From positions 434,001 to 498,000 of the forward strand of contig NZ_FQXG01000002.1 in assembly GCF_900129905.1 (NCBI RefSeq): a stretch of 64,000 bases of DNA, written 5' to 3'. The notes beneath the pieces were generated by a model. The model had not been told where the DNA came from and made no database searches. It saw only the letters and a list, made by a program, of their open reading frames with translations. Positions 1 to 8,159 of the stretch are shown here, one piece after another. Every line of letters starts with the position of its first letter. Position 1 is the stretch's first letter. The position numbers were made by a program, and so were the translations under genes. Origin of the DNA: Ferrimonas marina. GTDB taxonomy: Bacteria > Pseudomonadota > Gammaproteobacteria > Enterobacterales > Shewanellaceae.

Positions 1-762
1 ACTGGAATAGGGTCGGCTGGCCTCCCAGGCCTGCAGGCGAATACGGCGGGCATCGATGCCACCATCCACCAGGAATCGGGCCACACTCTCTGCCCGCTGT
101 TGCGCCAGGGTCTGATTGCGTTGGTCGCTGCCCTGCACGTCGGTGTGACCGTGGATCACCAGGGTGTGCTGAGTGGCCTTGAGCAGCGGCAACACTCTTT
201 TCAGCTGGTCTTGATAAGCCGGGGTCAGCACGCTGGAGTCGGTGGCAAACTGGTTACTGACGTTGAGCTGCTGGGCCAGGCTGCTGGCCAGGGGATCGGT
301 CTTGGTAACCGGTTTGGGCTTGGCCCCGCTCGATGCCATCGGAGCCATACCGTCACGGCAGTGGCCGCTTTGTCGGTTAACGCTGTCCAGGCGCTGCTCC
401 AGGGCATGAAGGAAGCCCTGCTGGGCCTCGATGTCGGTGGCGGCATCCATCACCAGGCCACCCTCCAACTGGCGCAGGATACGGTGCTCGCGCATCCGCG
501 CCTGGGCCACTGAAGCGGGGAAACACAGCTCCGCCCCCTCCAGCACCAGCAGATCAAGGTGGTGCTTCAGCAAAGTGGCTTCGAACAGCACGCCGTGCTC
601 CGGCCCCATCGCTTCGTCGGTGCTGGCATCCAGCCAGGCCAACATCGCATCCTGATGCTCGGCCATGCCGCCGCGACCCGCCGGGGCCCAGCTGACACAG
701 CCGCACAAGCAGCCAGTCAGCAGCGCCAGGGTGAGGAGTCGAGTGTGCCGTGCCGTTGCCAT
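1..762 (-). CDS. OmpA-family lipoprotein, SypB-like (3' end outside window)
   Basis: The frame is open from an ATG at 762 to the left edge, giving 254 residues without a stop. The N-terminus is a lipoprotein signal with Cys residues after LLTG, so an outer-membrane lipoprotein is expected. The C-terminal part seen here is an OmpA-like peptidoglycan-binding domain, with HGHTDVQGSDQRNQTLAQQRA and a following ARFLVDGGI stretch. The ribosome site is TAAGGAG, which includes the stop codon of the upstream STAS gene 10 bases away, so the two are translated as one operon. In Vibrio fischeri the pair sypA (STAS) and sypB (OmpA domain) opens the syp polysaccharide locus, and this pair looks the same. 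The missing end could carry more domain. Confidence 0.85.
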   Translation of the reverse strand, partial: MATARHTRLLTLALLTGCLCGCVSWAPAGRGGMAEHQDAMLAWLDASTDEAMGPEHGVLFEATLLKHHLDLLVLEGAELCFPASVAQARMREHRILRQLEGGLVMDAATDIEAQQGFLHALEQRLDSVNRQSGHCRDGMAPMASSGAKPKPVTKTDPLASSLAQQLNVSNQFATDSSVLTPAYQDQLKRVLPLLKATQHTLVIHGHTDVQGSDQRNQTLAQQRAESVARFLVDGGIDARRIRLQAWEASRPYSS

Positions 763-772
763 GGGGAGCTCC

Positions 773-1126
773 TTAGCTGGCCAGCGCGGTGGGGCCCTGC
801 CAGGCCACCGGCAGGGTTTCATGCATCGGGATCACCTGACCGACCCGCAGCAGGCTGAGCAGCTGGCGAGGCTGACCCTGGGCACCGCACAGCGCCATCT
901 GACCGCCTCGATTGGCAAGGCGCTTGAACAGGAACACCAGCGCTCCCAGACCGGAGACATCCAACTCAGACACCTCTCGCAGGTCCACCATCAACTGGGC
1001 ACTGGGGTGTTGCTCCGCCAAGCGCTGCAGCCGGTCTTCCAGCGGCGCGCAGTGCTCCGCATCCAGGGCGCCGCTCAGGCGCAGGGTCAGTTGCTGGGGC
1101 TTGGTTTGAAAGGTGCTGAATTCCAT
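773..1126 (-). CDS. STAS-domain protein, SypA-like
   Basis: This is a single STAS domain of 117 residues, the fold of anti-sigma-factor antagonists. The phosphorylatable serine sits in the motif ELDVSGLGALVFL at about Ser58, close to the Ser56 known in V. fischeri SypA. I chose the ATG at 1126 because GAGGCG lies just before it; an in-frame GTG further upstream (1156) has no good ribosome site and would add ten residues. A sigma-54 promoter lies 58 bases upstream. The gene heads an operon with the OmpA-type lipoprotein. Function as a biofilm switch protein is inferred from gene pairing and promoter type, not shown by the sequence alone. Confidence 0.85.
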   Translation of the reverse strand: MEFSTFQTKPQQLTLRLSGALDAEHCAPLEDRLQRLAEQHPSAQLMVDLREVSELDVSGLGALVFLFKRLANRGGQMALCGAQGQPRQLLSLLRVGQVIPMHETLPVAWQGPTALAS

Positions 1127-1194
1127 GGTCGCCTCGCTTATCTCTGTGAGAGTCAAAGCCAGTGCCGGTTGGCCGTGGCGTTTGATATCGAGAT

Positions 1195-1210
1195 AGCGAG
1201 ATACGTGCCA
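1195..1210 (-). promoter_or_regulatory. sigma-54 promoter for the STAS-OmpA operon
   Basis: On the minus strand the sequence TGGCACGTATCTCGCT has a perfect -24 element (TGGCACG) and GC at -12 with the required 12-base GG-to-GC spacing. The predicted transcript start is near 1184, 58 bases before the ATG. Confidence 0.75.
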
Positions 1211-1269
1211 TATTTTAATTTGTTAAATATCAATGGTTTATTTATATACCTTTGCGACTTGTGGCTTTT

Positions 1270-1284
1270 TTCGCATTTTGCAAA
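1270..1284. promoter_or_regulatory. Putative SypG-type enhancer, copy 1
   Basis: TTCGCATTTTGCAAA lies between two divergent sigma-54 promoters, about 93 bases from the STAS start and 108 from the galE start. The identical 15-mer occurs at 8018. It differs at one position from the SypG enhancer core as I remember it (TTCTCA-N3-TGC-D-W). Confidence 0.6.
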
Positions 1285-1358
1285 AGCCCCGCACACCCAA
1301 ACCCTGGCAGTTCGCCCACATTGCTCTCAGCCCCTTCTGTTCCTGGCTTTTCCGCCCT

Positions 1359-1374
1359 TGGCCCTGTTTTTGCT
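1359..1374 (+). promoter_or_regulatory. sigma-54 promoter for galE
   Basis: TGGCCCTGTTTTTGCT matches the -24/-12 consensus at the TGGC and TTGCT blocks with exact GG-to-GC spacing. The predicted start is near 1385, 27 bases before the galE ATG. Confidence 0.7.
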
Positions 1375-1411
1375 CAGCCAGGGTCAGGACTATCCGAGGG
1401 GAGAAAGACCT

Positions 1412-2416
1412 ATGGCCATCCTGGTAACGGGCGGAGCCGGCTACATCGGCTCTCATGCGGTGGTGGAGCTGCTCAACGAGGGGCACTCCGTGGTGGTGTT
1501 GGACAACCTGTGTAACAGCAGCAAGGAGGCGCTGCGGCGGGTAGAGTGGATCACCGGCAAGCGGGTGCGCTTCTATCAAGGGGATGTCACCGATATCGCG
1601 GTGCTGCGTGACCTGTTCGGTGCCGAACCCATCGACGCTGTGATGCACTTTGCCGGACTGAAGTCGGTTAACGAGTCGCTGGCCTGCCCGCTGGAGTATT
1701 ACCGGGTCAACGTCGGTGGCACCCAGACCCTGTGCCAGGCGATGGAGGAGGCCGGGGTGCACACCCTGGTGTTCTCCTCCTCCGCCACGGTATACGGCGT
1801 GCCCCAGTCTCTGCCGCTGGATGAGAGCGCCCCGGTAGGTGCCACCACCAACCCTTACGGCACCTCCAAGTTCCTGGCCGAGCGGATCCTCACCGATTTG
1901 AACCATTGGCACGTGGCCATCCTGCGCTACTTCAACCCGGTCGGGGCCCACCCTAGCGGCCTAATTGGCGAAGACCCGCTGGACGCCCCCAACAACCTGA
2001 TGCCCTACATCAGCCAGGTAGCCTGTGGCCGCCGCCCCTGCCTGTCGATCTACGGTGACGACTACGACACCCAGGATGGCACCGGCGTGCGGGACTACAT
2101 CCATGTGGTAGACCTGGTGCAGGGCCATCTGCGGGCACTGCAACATCTGCAGCAGCACCAAGGAGTACACTGCTACAACCTGGGCACCGGCCAGGGCCAC
2201 AGCGTGATGGAGATGGTGCAGGCCTTTGAGCAAGGGAGTCATCGCCCGGTGCCTTACAAGGTGTGCCCCCGCCGACCGGGGGACGTAGCCAGCTGCTACG
2301 CCAACCCCAGCAAGGCCGCCCGCGAACTGGGCTGGCGTGCCCTACGCGGCCTCAATGAGATGGTGTTCGACAGCTGGCGCTGGCAGCAACAAAACCCGCA
2401 GGGCTATGCCCGCTGA
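1412..2416 (+). CDS. galE: UDP-glucose 4-epimerase
   Basis: GalE interconverts UDP-glucose and UDP-galactose (or the GlcNAc/GalNAc pair), feeding glycan synthesis in the cytoplasm. The protein is 334 residues, against 338 in E. coli. It opens with the NAD-binding motif GGAGYIG (residues 7-13) and carries the short-chain-dehydrogenase pair YGTSK at Tyr149/Lys153 after SSSATVYG. The frame is open far upstream, but the ATG at 1412 starts the Rossmann fold directly and has GAGGGGAGAAAG before it. It sits alone behind a sigma-54 promoter and the shared enhancer, opposite the STAS-OmpA operon, so it probably supplies sugar nucleotides to the polysaccharide encoded nearby. Confidence 0.95.
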   Translation: MAILVTGGAGYIGSHAVVELLNEGHSVVVLDNLCNSSKEALRRVEWITGKRVRFYQGDVTDIAVLRDLFGAEPIDAVMHFAGLKSVNESLACPLEYYRVNVGGTQTLCQAMEEAGVHTLVFSSSATVYGVPQSLPLDESAPVGATTNPYGTSKFLAERILTDLNHWHVAILRYFNPVGAHPSGLIGEDPLDAPNNLMPYISQVACGRRPCLSIYGDDYDTQDGTGVRDYIHVVDLVQGHLRALQHLQQHQGVHCYNLGTGQGHSVMEMVQAFEQGSHRPVPYKVCPRRPGDVASCYANPSKAARELGWRALRGLNEMVFDSWRWQQQNPQGYAR

Positions 2417-2433
2417 GGCTTTCTCACTGGCAC

Positions 2434-2463
2434 AAAAAAGCCGGCTACTCAGGGCCGGCTTTT
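2434..2463 (+). terminator. galE terminator
   Basis: A GCCGGC stem around an 8-base loop with flanking A and T runs lies 18 bases after the galE stop; it could work in both directions. Confidence 0.8.
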
Positions 2464-2518
2464 GATTTGAAACAGGAAGGTCGACTAAGTACCCACAGCC
2501 ATTTCTACGCTAGCTGGT

Positions 2519-3538
2519 TCAGCCCTTCCTGGACTGAAGGTTGGCTAGGATCTGGCTGATAATCTCTGAGTACTGATCAAAGTCTTCGACTTGAGGCATG
2601 TGCCCCAAGCCTTCCATTTCGTACAGCTTGGCGTTCGGGATCCGCGCCGCCGTCAATTTACCCAACTGATCATAACGGCCCATCTCGATATCTACCCCCT
2701 CTCGCTTCCAGCCCCGTCCGGGCGCGGTGCGATCTCGTGTTCCAATGACAAGAGAAGTCGGGACACTCAGCGCCGGGAATTCTGCGAAAACCGGCTGGGT
2801 AAAGATAATGTCCGTGGTTTGAGCGTTCACCCGGGCAACCCTTTCCCAGTCAGGGCCATTGATTTGCCCAACGGCGAACTCGGTCAGCTTGGCGTAGGCC
2901 TCAGACCACTGGCCGTCGTAATAGAAAGTTTGTTGATATTTTTGGATCCCAGCAGCGGTTTTGCGCATCTCGTTGGCAAAATGGAAATCGACGTCTTTGT
3001 ACTCAGATAACAGGTGATAGGGCTCCAGGCCGATGGGATTGATCAATACCAGTTCATCGACGACCTGAGGGTATTGAAGTGCGAATCGAGTCGCTAGCAT
3101 GCCCCCCATAGAGTGACCAAATACAATACTGGATTCGATGCCAAGCACCTTCATCAGGGCGCGTGTGTTGCCAGCGAGGACGGAGAAACTGAACTGGTAT
3201 CCCAATGGCTTCGAGGATTTTCCAAAGCCGATCTGATCCGGAACCAAGACCCCATACCCTCTCTTTTCGAGGAATCTGGCGGTGGGGGCCCAGTAATCCC
3301 CATTAAAGTTCTTGCCATGCAGCAGAGTTACCACCGGCATCCCCTCACTCGGCTCGATGAATGAGTAGGCCATGGACAACGTCTGTCCTTGGCTTTCAAG
3401 CTGGTAGTGAGAAACGGGCAGTTGATAGGTAAGCCCAGTCAACTCTGCGTCATATTTAACCTCTGAGCCTGCCAATGCAGAGCCCGTAACCAAGGTGCAA
3501 AACAGGGTTGCAACAGCCATCAAACGTACTTTCACCAC
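2519..3538 (-). CDS. Secreted alpha/beta-fold hydrolase
   Basis: This is an alpha/beta hydrolase of about 340 residues with an N-terminal signal peptide (MAVATLFCTLVTGSALAG). It shows the oxyanion-hole HG motif (LLHGKNF), the nucleophile elbow GHSMGG with Ser, and a late GHMPQ histidine, so a Ser-His-Asp triad is complete. The substrate is unknown; family members include esterases, epoxide hydrolases and haloperoxidase-like enzymes. The start is uncertain: GTG at 3538 has AGAGG 7 bases upstream, GTG at 3535 and ATG at 3520 are alternatives, and a TTG at 3595 has no good ribosome site. It stands between galE and the glycosyltransferase operon but has no visible sigma-54 promoter, so a role in the polysaccharide is open. 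Confidence 0.85.
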   Translation of the reverse strand: MVKVRLMAVATLFCTLVTGSALAGSEVKYDAELTGLTYQLPVSHYQLESQGQTLSMAYSFIEPSEGMPVVTLLHGKNFNGDYWAPTARFLEKRGYGVLVPDQIGFGKSSKPLGYQFSFSVLAGNTRALMKVLGIESSIVFGHSMGGMLATRFALQYPQVVDELVLINPIGLEPYHLLSEYKDVDFHFANEMRKTAAGIQKYQQTFYYDGQWSEAYAKLTEFAVGQINGPDWERVARVNAQTTDIIFTQPVFAEFPALSVPTSLVIGTRDRTAPGRGWKREGVDIEMGRYDQLGKLTAARIPNAKLYEMEGLGHMPQVEDFDQYSEIISQILANLQSRKG

Positions 3539-3636
3539 AACGAAGCCTCTTGTTCCTTCAAGTAGAGCCCAACGATAGCACTGATATCTGAACAATCAGA
3601 GACTTAACAATGACACCTTCCGTGAAACCGTTGGAC

Positions 3637-5400
3637 CTACTGCCCCCTTCCCATTACCATCACCCAGACGGTGCGGAAGATCACCTGCAGCTCCATCCAT
3701 AGCCAGCTGCGCAGGCTGAACAATGAAAGCGCGTAGCGGTGATCAAAGCCGACCTTGCGACGCACATCCTCAATGCAGGTGTCGTAGCCCTGGTTGACCT
3801 GGGCCAGGCCGGTGATGCCCGGGCGCAGGCCAAAGGTGCGCTCCCGGTAGAAGGGGATCGCCTGCTCCAGCTTGGCGTAGAACTCCGGCCGCTCTGGCCG
3901 CGGACCCACCAGCGACATATCCCCTTTTAGAACATTGAGCAGCTGCGGCAGCTCATCCAGCCGGGTTTTGCGCAGGAAGTTGCCAATAGGAGTGATGCGC
4001 GGGTCGCGCTTGCCGGCCCAGACGGCGCCATGGCGCTCTGCATCCACCACCATGGTGCGAAGCTTCACCATCTCGAACAGCTCGGTGTGGCTGTCGGTCA
4101 TCCGCCCTACCCGGCGCTGACGATAGAGAATAGGGCCGGGCGAGCTCAGGCCAATGGCCAGGGCGATCAGCGGCCACAACGGCAGGGTTAGCACTAGCAG
4201 CAACGCCGACAGCAGCAGATCCATCCCTCGCTTTAGCTTGAGCACCAGGGCAAAGCGCCAGTGGCCCCTGGGCAGGGACGGCAACCCCAGGTACTGGGCC
4301 ATGCCTGCCAGGTTGGCCAGGTGCCCTTCCACCAGGTAGTTAAGGCTGTTAACGCTGTTGGGCCAGGCCACCAGTGGCGCCAGACGTGGCAGCAGAGCCA
4401 GACTATAGGCCATCAGCTGGCCGAGCCAGAGTACCAACCACAACGGTCCCTGTGAGGCCATCAGGGTACTGAGCAGCAAAGTAGCCATCATCAACAGCGG
4501 CATCATCACCCGCAGTGCCTTACCAGAGAAAAAGGCCAGCGCGATGCCACCAAAGCGAGGGTGCATCAGGGGGTAGAGCCGCAGCAGTTGTTGCAGGTTG
4601 CCGGCGCCAATGCGGCGGCGGCGCTGACGATCCTGGCCGTCACTGGCCTGCTCCAGCTCCAGAGCATTGATGCGGCTTTCATAGCAGCTGCTATGGCCTG
4701 CCTGCACCAGTGCCATCGGCAACAGAAAATCGTCATTGATACTGTCCGCGGGCAGGGGGTTTACCCAACGGCGGCGCATAAGGTAAAAAGCGCCATGGGC
4801 CCCCATCGGCGCCCCCAAAGCGGCTTCGCCCTGCTTAACCCGGCGCTGGTACTGCCAGTAGCGCTGCTCGCCTTCGGAACCGGGATTCAACAGATGGTAG
4901 TGACCACACACCACGCCTAGCTCTGCGTCTTCAAAGCGCCGAGCCGCTACCTTGAGCGCGTCCAGAGAAACCAGCGCTGAGACGTCGGTCAGGGCCAGGA
5001 TCTCGGCCTGACTTTGAGCCAGTGCCTGATTCAGCACCGCCACCTTGCCCTGGTTCTCAGCCATCACCTGCAGGCGGATATGACCTGCCTGCTCACCCAG
5101 CCTGGCCAGACGGCGCTGGGCCCGCAGGGGGGTATCGTCGCTGCAGCCATCGCAGATCACCGTGATGGTGAGCCTCTCTTGCGGGTAATCCAGCAGCGCC
5201 AGGTTGATGAGTTTGGCCTCGATCTGTTCCGCCTCGTTATAGGCGGGCATCACCAGCTCGATGCTGGGCCACTGCTCGGGCTCCGGCGGCAGTGGCTCAA
5301 CACTGTGACGACGCTGCCAGCGCTGCAGCAGCCAGGGAAAGCCCAGGTGCTGATAGACCACCAGACTCAGGCAGATAACACAGGCAATGGCGGTCAGCAT
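3637..5400 (-). CDS. GT2 glycosyltransferase fused to initiating sugar transferase (SypQ-SypR-like)
   Basis: This is a two-enzyme fusion of 587 residues. After a membrane anchor (about 2-20) comes a GT-A fold family 2 glycosyltransferase (about 45-290) with [20 protein letters not shown] and NDDFLLP. Two or three membrane segments follow (about 300-350). From about residue 390 there is a complete bacterial sugar transferase of the WcaJ/ExoY type: an N-terminal membrane hairpin, [27 protein letters not shown] and GITGLAQV. The second half should move a sugar phosphate onto undecaprenyl phosphate; the first half should extend the chain. In the V. fischeri syp locus these are, as far as I recall, separate neighbours (sypQ, sypR). 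It overlaps the upstream gene by 7 bases. Confidence 0.9.
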   Translation of the reverse strand: MLTAIACVICLSLVVYQHLGFPWLLQRWQRRHSVEPLPPEPEQWPSIELVMPAYNEAEQIEAKLINLALLDYPQERLTITVICDGCSDDTPLRAQRRLARLGEQAGHIRLQVMAENQGKVAVLNQALAQSQAEILALTDVSALVSLDALKVAARRFEDAELGVVCGHYHLLNPGSEGEQRYWQYQRRVKQGEAALGAPMGAHGAFYLMRRRWVNPLPADSINDDFLLPMALVQAGHSSCYESRINALELEQASDGQDRQRRRRIGAGNLQQLLRLYPLMHPRFGGIALAFFSGKALRVMMPLLMMATLLLSTLMASQGPLWLVLWLGQLMAYSLALLPRLAPLVAWPNSVNSLNYLVEGHLANLAGMAQYLGLPSLPRGHWRFALVLKLKRGMDLLLSALLLVLTLPLWPLIALAIGLSSPGPILYRQRRVGRMTDSHTELFEMVKLRTMVVDAERHGAVWAGKRDPRITPIGNFLRKTRLDELPQLLNVLKGDMSLVGPRPERPEFYAKLEQAIPFYRERTFGLRPGITGLAQVNQGYDTCIEDVRRKVGFDHRYALSLFSLRSWLWMELQVIFRTVWVMVMGRGQ

Positions 5401-6485
5401 ACCGGTACCTCCTGGGTATTGCGGCGCAGCGCCGCGTAGGCCGCCCGGGTTTGGCGCAGATTGCCCTGCAGTTCCACAAACTGGCGGGGCTGCTGATCCA
5501 GCCCAAAGTTGAGCTGACGGTTCAGCGCCATCGCCAGGGCAGAGACATCCTCACTGGGGACTAGAGCACCGCTGCGTCGGCACAGCGCCTCGGCTGAGGC
5601 GCCCACATCGGTCACCACGGCGGCAATACCACAGGCCTGGGCCTCAAGAATGGACAGCGACAGCCCCTCCCGGCGCGACGGTGCGCAGTAGAGATCCAGT
5701 GCCTTATAGAACTGCGGCATCTGCGCCAGATTTCCCATCAGGTGCACCCGCTGTGCCACACCCAGCTGGGCGCACTGACGGGCCAGGGCCGCTTGCTGAC
5801 TGCCGCTGCCTGCCAGGGCCAAATGCACGTCCGGTGGCAGCATTACCAGCGCGGCGACCAGCTGGTCTTGCCCCTTCTCCCACTCCAGCCGACCGGCGCA
5901 GCCAATCAGCGGTACCTGCTGCGGCAGACCCAAGGCCTCGCGGGCGACTCGGCTGCTGCCGGGACAGAAGCGGTCGGTATCCACGCCGTTTTTGATCACG
6001 TACAGCGGCGAAGCCTGGCGCCCCAAAGCCTGACGCAGCCCTTGGGCCACGGCATCGGCATCCGCCACCAAGGTGGGTTGGGCCAGGGCCACCGCCAGTT
6101 GCTCAAGGCGACGGCGGCGCGGCTGCTGCAGGTGCCAAGCATCGTGCTCGGTATGCAGGCGCTTTGGAACACCGGCTAACCGAGCGGCGACACCAGCGTA
6201 GAGCAGCGGGCCGATGTGATGGGTGTGTACCGCCTCAATCTGCAGATCGCGCATCAGCTGCATCAAGCGCGGCACCAGCCCTGGCTGCCAGCCCGGCGCT
6301 TTGTCGAGAAACAGCAAACGGGAGGCGAGCGGCGCCAGTTGCGGCCAGTGGGCGATGGCGCTGTCGCGATCGCCCTCCAACGCCAGGATCCAGCCCTGCT
6401 CAGGGTCGTCCGCCAGCAGATCCAGCGCCATCAGCTCGATGCCGCCGGGCTTAAGGTGTTGTACTACCTGTATCCAATTGGCCAT
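5394..6485 (-). CDS. Glycosyltransferase family 4 (SypP-like)
   Basis: This is a GT-B fold glycosyltransferase of 363 residues. The acceptor half has the usual G-G-I-E motif near the start (LKPGGIELMALDLL) and HTHHIGPLLYAG. The donor half has IKNGVDTDRF, GCAGRLEWEKGQD and the EX7E-like stretch SRREGLSLSILEAQACG, which are typical of family 4 enzymes using nucleotide sugars. The ATG at 6485 is preferred over the GTG at 6488 because GGAGGAG lies at good distance. It follows the chain-length gene directly and overlaps the fusion gene downstream, so the three form one translationally coupled operon. The position matches sypP in the syp locus. The sugar transferred cannot be read from sequence. 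Confidence 0.9.
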   Translation of the reverse strand: MANWIQVVQHLKPGGIELMALDLLADDPEQGWILALEGDRDSAIAHWPQLAPLASRLLFLDKAPGWQPGLVPRLMQLMRDLQIEAVHTHHIGPLLYAGVAARLAGVPKRLHTEHDAWHLQQPRRRRLEQLAVALAQPTLVADADAVAQGLRQALGRQASPLYVIKNGVDTDRFCPGSSRVAREALGLPQQVPLIGCAGRLEWEKGQDQLVAALVMLPPDVHLALAGSGSQQAALARQCAQLGVAQRVHLMGNLAQMPQFYKALDLYCAPSRREGLSLSILEAQACGIAAVVTDVGASAEALCRRSGALVPSEDVSALAMALNRQLNFGLDQQPRQFVELQGNLRQTRAAYAALRRNTQEVPVC

Positions 6486-6488
6486 CAC

Positions 6489-7904
6489 TCACTCCTCCAG
6501 TTGTAATTGCAGGGGCAGGTCTACCCGTCCCAGCACCGGCAGGCCAGTGGCCTGCTCCATCTCAGCGGCGGTGCGCAGAGCCGGGTCCAGCGCCTCCGCC
6601 AATACCGCCAGTCCTGCACCCAACGCCGCACCGGCCACCACTCCCGCCAGCAGGTAGAGCCACCAGGGGGCGTTTTGCGGCTTGCTGGGGGTATAAGGCC
6701 GGTCAATCACCTTGATCCGCTCCGATTGTTCGAACACACCCAGGGCACCGGTTACCTGGGCCATCTCATAGCGGGTCAGCAGGTCTTCGTAGAGGGCCCG
6801 TTTCACCTTGAGGTCCCGCTGCAGTGAGCGCAGCTGGCGCTCCTGCTCACCGACACCGCGGATCTGCTGCTCCAGGGTTTGCGCCATCTGCTCGAGTTGG
6901 CGCACCTCCTCTTCCAGCGCACGCACCTTGGCGCTGGAGCGCTGCAGCACCACCCGTTGCCCCTGGGTGACATTACTGGCGCGGTAGCTGCCATCGGCAT
7001 TGGCACCGTCGTCAGACTCGCCCCGGGCACCCAGCGCCTGTTCCCGTTCCCACTCCAACCGGCGCAGCACCCGCTGCACTGCCTGCACCTTGGAGTGCTG
7101 CTCGGTGTAGCGCGACAGCAAGGTGGCCAGCTCGGCGCTTTTCTGCGCCCACTCCTGCTCCAGCCGCGCCAGCACCGGATCGGCCCCGGCCAGCTGCAGA
7201 TCCAGGCTGCCAAAGCTTTCCCGCGCACCGGCCAGGGCCGCCTTGCGCTCCACCAAGCGCTGCTGAATTTGCGACAGGCGATCGAAGTTGGCACCGTGCA
7301 GCTCCGGCAGGCCCACCGCGTTGTCGCTGCGATAGGTCGCCAGGCGTTCTTCGGCCAGCTCCAGCGCTTCACGGCTACGTTCAAGATGGGTGCGCAGGAA
7401 GGTCTCCGAGTCCGCCAGCGAAGAGCGCTCCGGAGCCAGCAGTTGGTCAATAAAGCGTTCGCTCACCACCGTCAGCAGCTGCGCCATCGCTTTGGGGTCA
7501 TTGGCTCGATACTCGATGCGGATGAGGTCTCGCCCGGCCAGGCGCAGGGACAGAGCCTGGGACAGCTCGGCGATCACCGCATCCCGGTGCGCCGGAGGGT
7601 CTTGCGGCGTCATCAGCCCCATTTCATTTGCCACTCGGGAGAGGATGTGACGACTTTTCAGCAGAGTCTTGAGCCCCTCTAGTCGCCCTTCCAGGTTGGA
7701 AGAGACCGCCAGGTCCTGAAGGAAGGGATTCAGCTTGGCGGTTTCCTGCACCAGCATGCTGGTGTGGGACAGGTACTGCTTGGGGGCTAATGCGAAGATC
7801 AGCAGGGCCAACAGCGGCATCACCGCGATGGGCAGCAGGATCAGGCGGCGGCGACGCCACGCAGCGCTGAGCCATTGATGCAAGACCGTCTGCCACTCCC
7901 CCAT
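6489..7904 (-). CDS. Polysaccharide chain-length determinant, Wzz/GumC type (SypO-like)
   Basis: This inner-membrane protein of 471 residues controls polymer length or couples export. It has a membrane segment near residues 20-41, a Wzz domain, a long coiled coil (about 170-390, rich in Leu, Gln, Arg and Glu), the proline-rich PYTPSKPQNAP motif, and a second membrane segment near 425-445. No tyrosine-kinase domain follows, so it is a non-catalytic Wzz protein. The ATG at 7904 has GAGGAG 7 bases upstream; a GTG five codons earlier is less likely. It heads the operon with the two glycosyltransferase genes, behind a sigma-54 promoter 25 bases from the predicted start of transcription. Confidence 0.9.
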   Translation of the reverse strand: MGEWQTVLHQWLSAAWRRRRLILLPIAVMPLLALLIFALAPKQYLSHTSMLVQETAKLNPFLQDLAVSSNLEGRLEGLKTLLKSRHILSRVANEMGLMTPQDPPAHRDAVIAELSQALSLRLAGRDLIRIEYRANDPKAMAQLLTVVSERFIDQLLAPERSSLADSETFLRTHLERSREALELAEERLATYRSDNAVGLPELHGANFDRLSQIQQRLVERKAALAGARESFGSLDLQLAGADPVLARLEQEWAQKSAELATLLSRYTEQHSKVQAVQRVLRRLEWEREQALGARGESDDGANADGSYRASNVTQGQRVVLQRSSAKVRALEEEVRQLEQMAQTLEQQIRGVGEQERQLRSLQRDLKVKRALYEDLLTRYEMAQVTGALGVFEQSERIKVIDRPYTPSKPQNAPWWLYLLAGVVAGAALGAGLAVLAEALDPALRTAAEMEQATGLPVLGRVDLPLQLQLEE

Positions 7905-7939
7905 ATCGCTGCTCCTCACCGTTAGAATGCTTTGAGCAG

Positions 7940-7955
7940 AGCGAAAACAGTGCCA
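7940..7955 (-). promoter_or_regulatory. sigma-54 promoter for the chain-length/glycosyltransferase operon
   Basis: On the minus strand TGGCACTGTTTTCGCT keeps TGGCAC at -24 and GC at -12 with exact spacing. The predicted start is near 7929. Confidence 0.75.
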
Positions 7956-8017
7956 AAACGGTAAAGGTTAACTATTTCAATCATCTAGCTAACAACATGG
8001 GCGAGATAAATAACCCA

Positions 8018-8032
8018 TTCGCATTTTGCAAA
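8018..8032. promoter_or_regulatory. Putative SypG-type enhancer, copy 2
   Basis: TTCGCATTTTGCAAA, identical to the copy at 1270, lies about 96 bases from the predicted start of the operon to its left and 98 from that of the beta-helix gene to its right. Confidence 0.6.
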
Positions 8033-8096
8033 GCGCGCTGCAGCCGACCTTCACCTGCTCTTACTAACTGGATACCCCTGAGCCCCTTAGGGCGCT

Positions 8097-8112
8097 TGGT
8101 ACGACGGTTGCT
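8097..8112 (+). promoter_or_regulatory. sigma-54 promoter for the beta-helix gene
   Basis: TGGTACGACGGTTGCT matches the -24/-12 consensus at all but one of the conserved positions, with correct spacing. The predicted start is near 8123, 37 bases before the ATG. Confidence 0.75.
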
Positions 8113-8159
8113 TCACCGGTCATTGCTAACTTCGAGGTTCAACAAAAGTGGAGGCGGTG

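Noticed and set aside
665-1411. A frame in line with galE that would extend it by 249 residues
   Set aside because: No family match, crosses the OmpA/STAS genes on the other strand and the galE promoter; the ATG at 1412 begins the Rossmann motif directly.
8026-8043. A second sigma-54 site on the minus strand overlapping the enhancer (TGCAGCGCGCTTTGCA)
   Set aside because: The invariant GG of the -24 element is GC, and a better promoter lies at 7940-7955 at the right distance.
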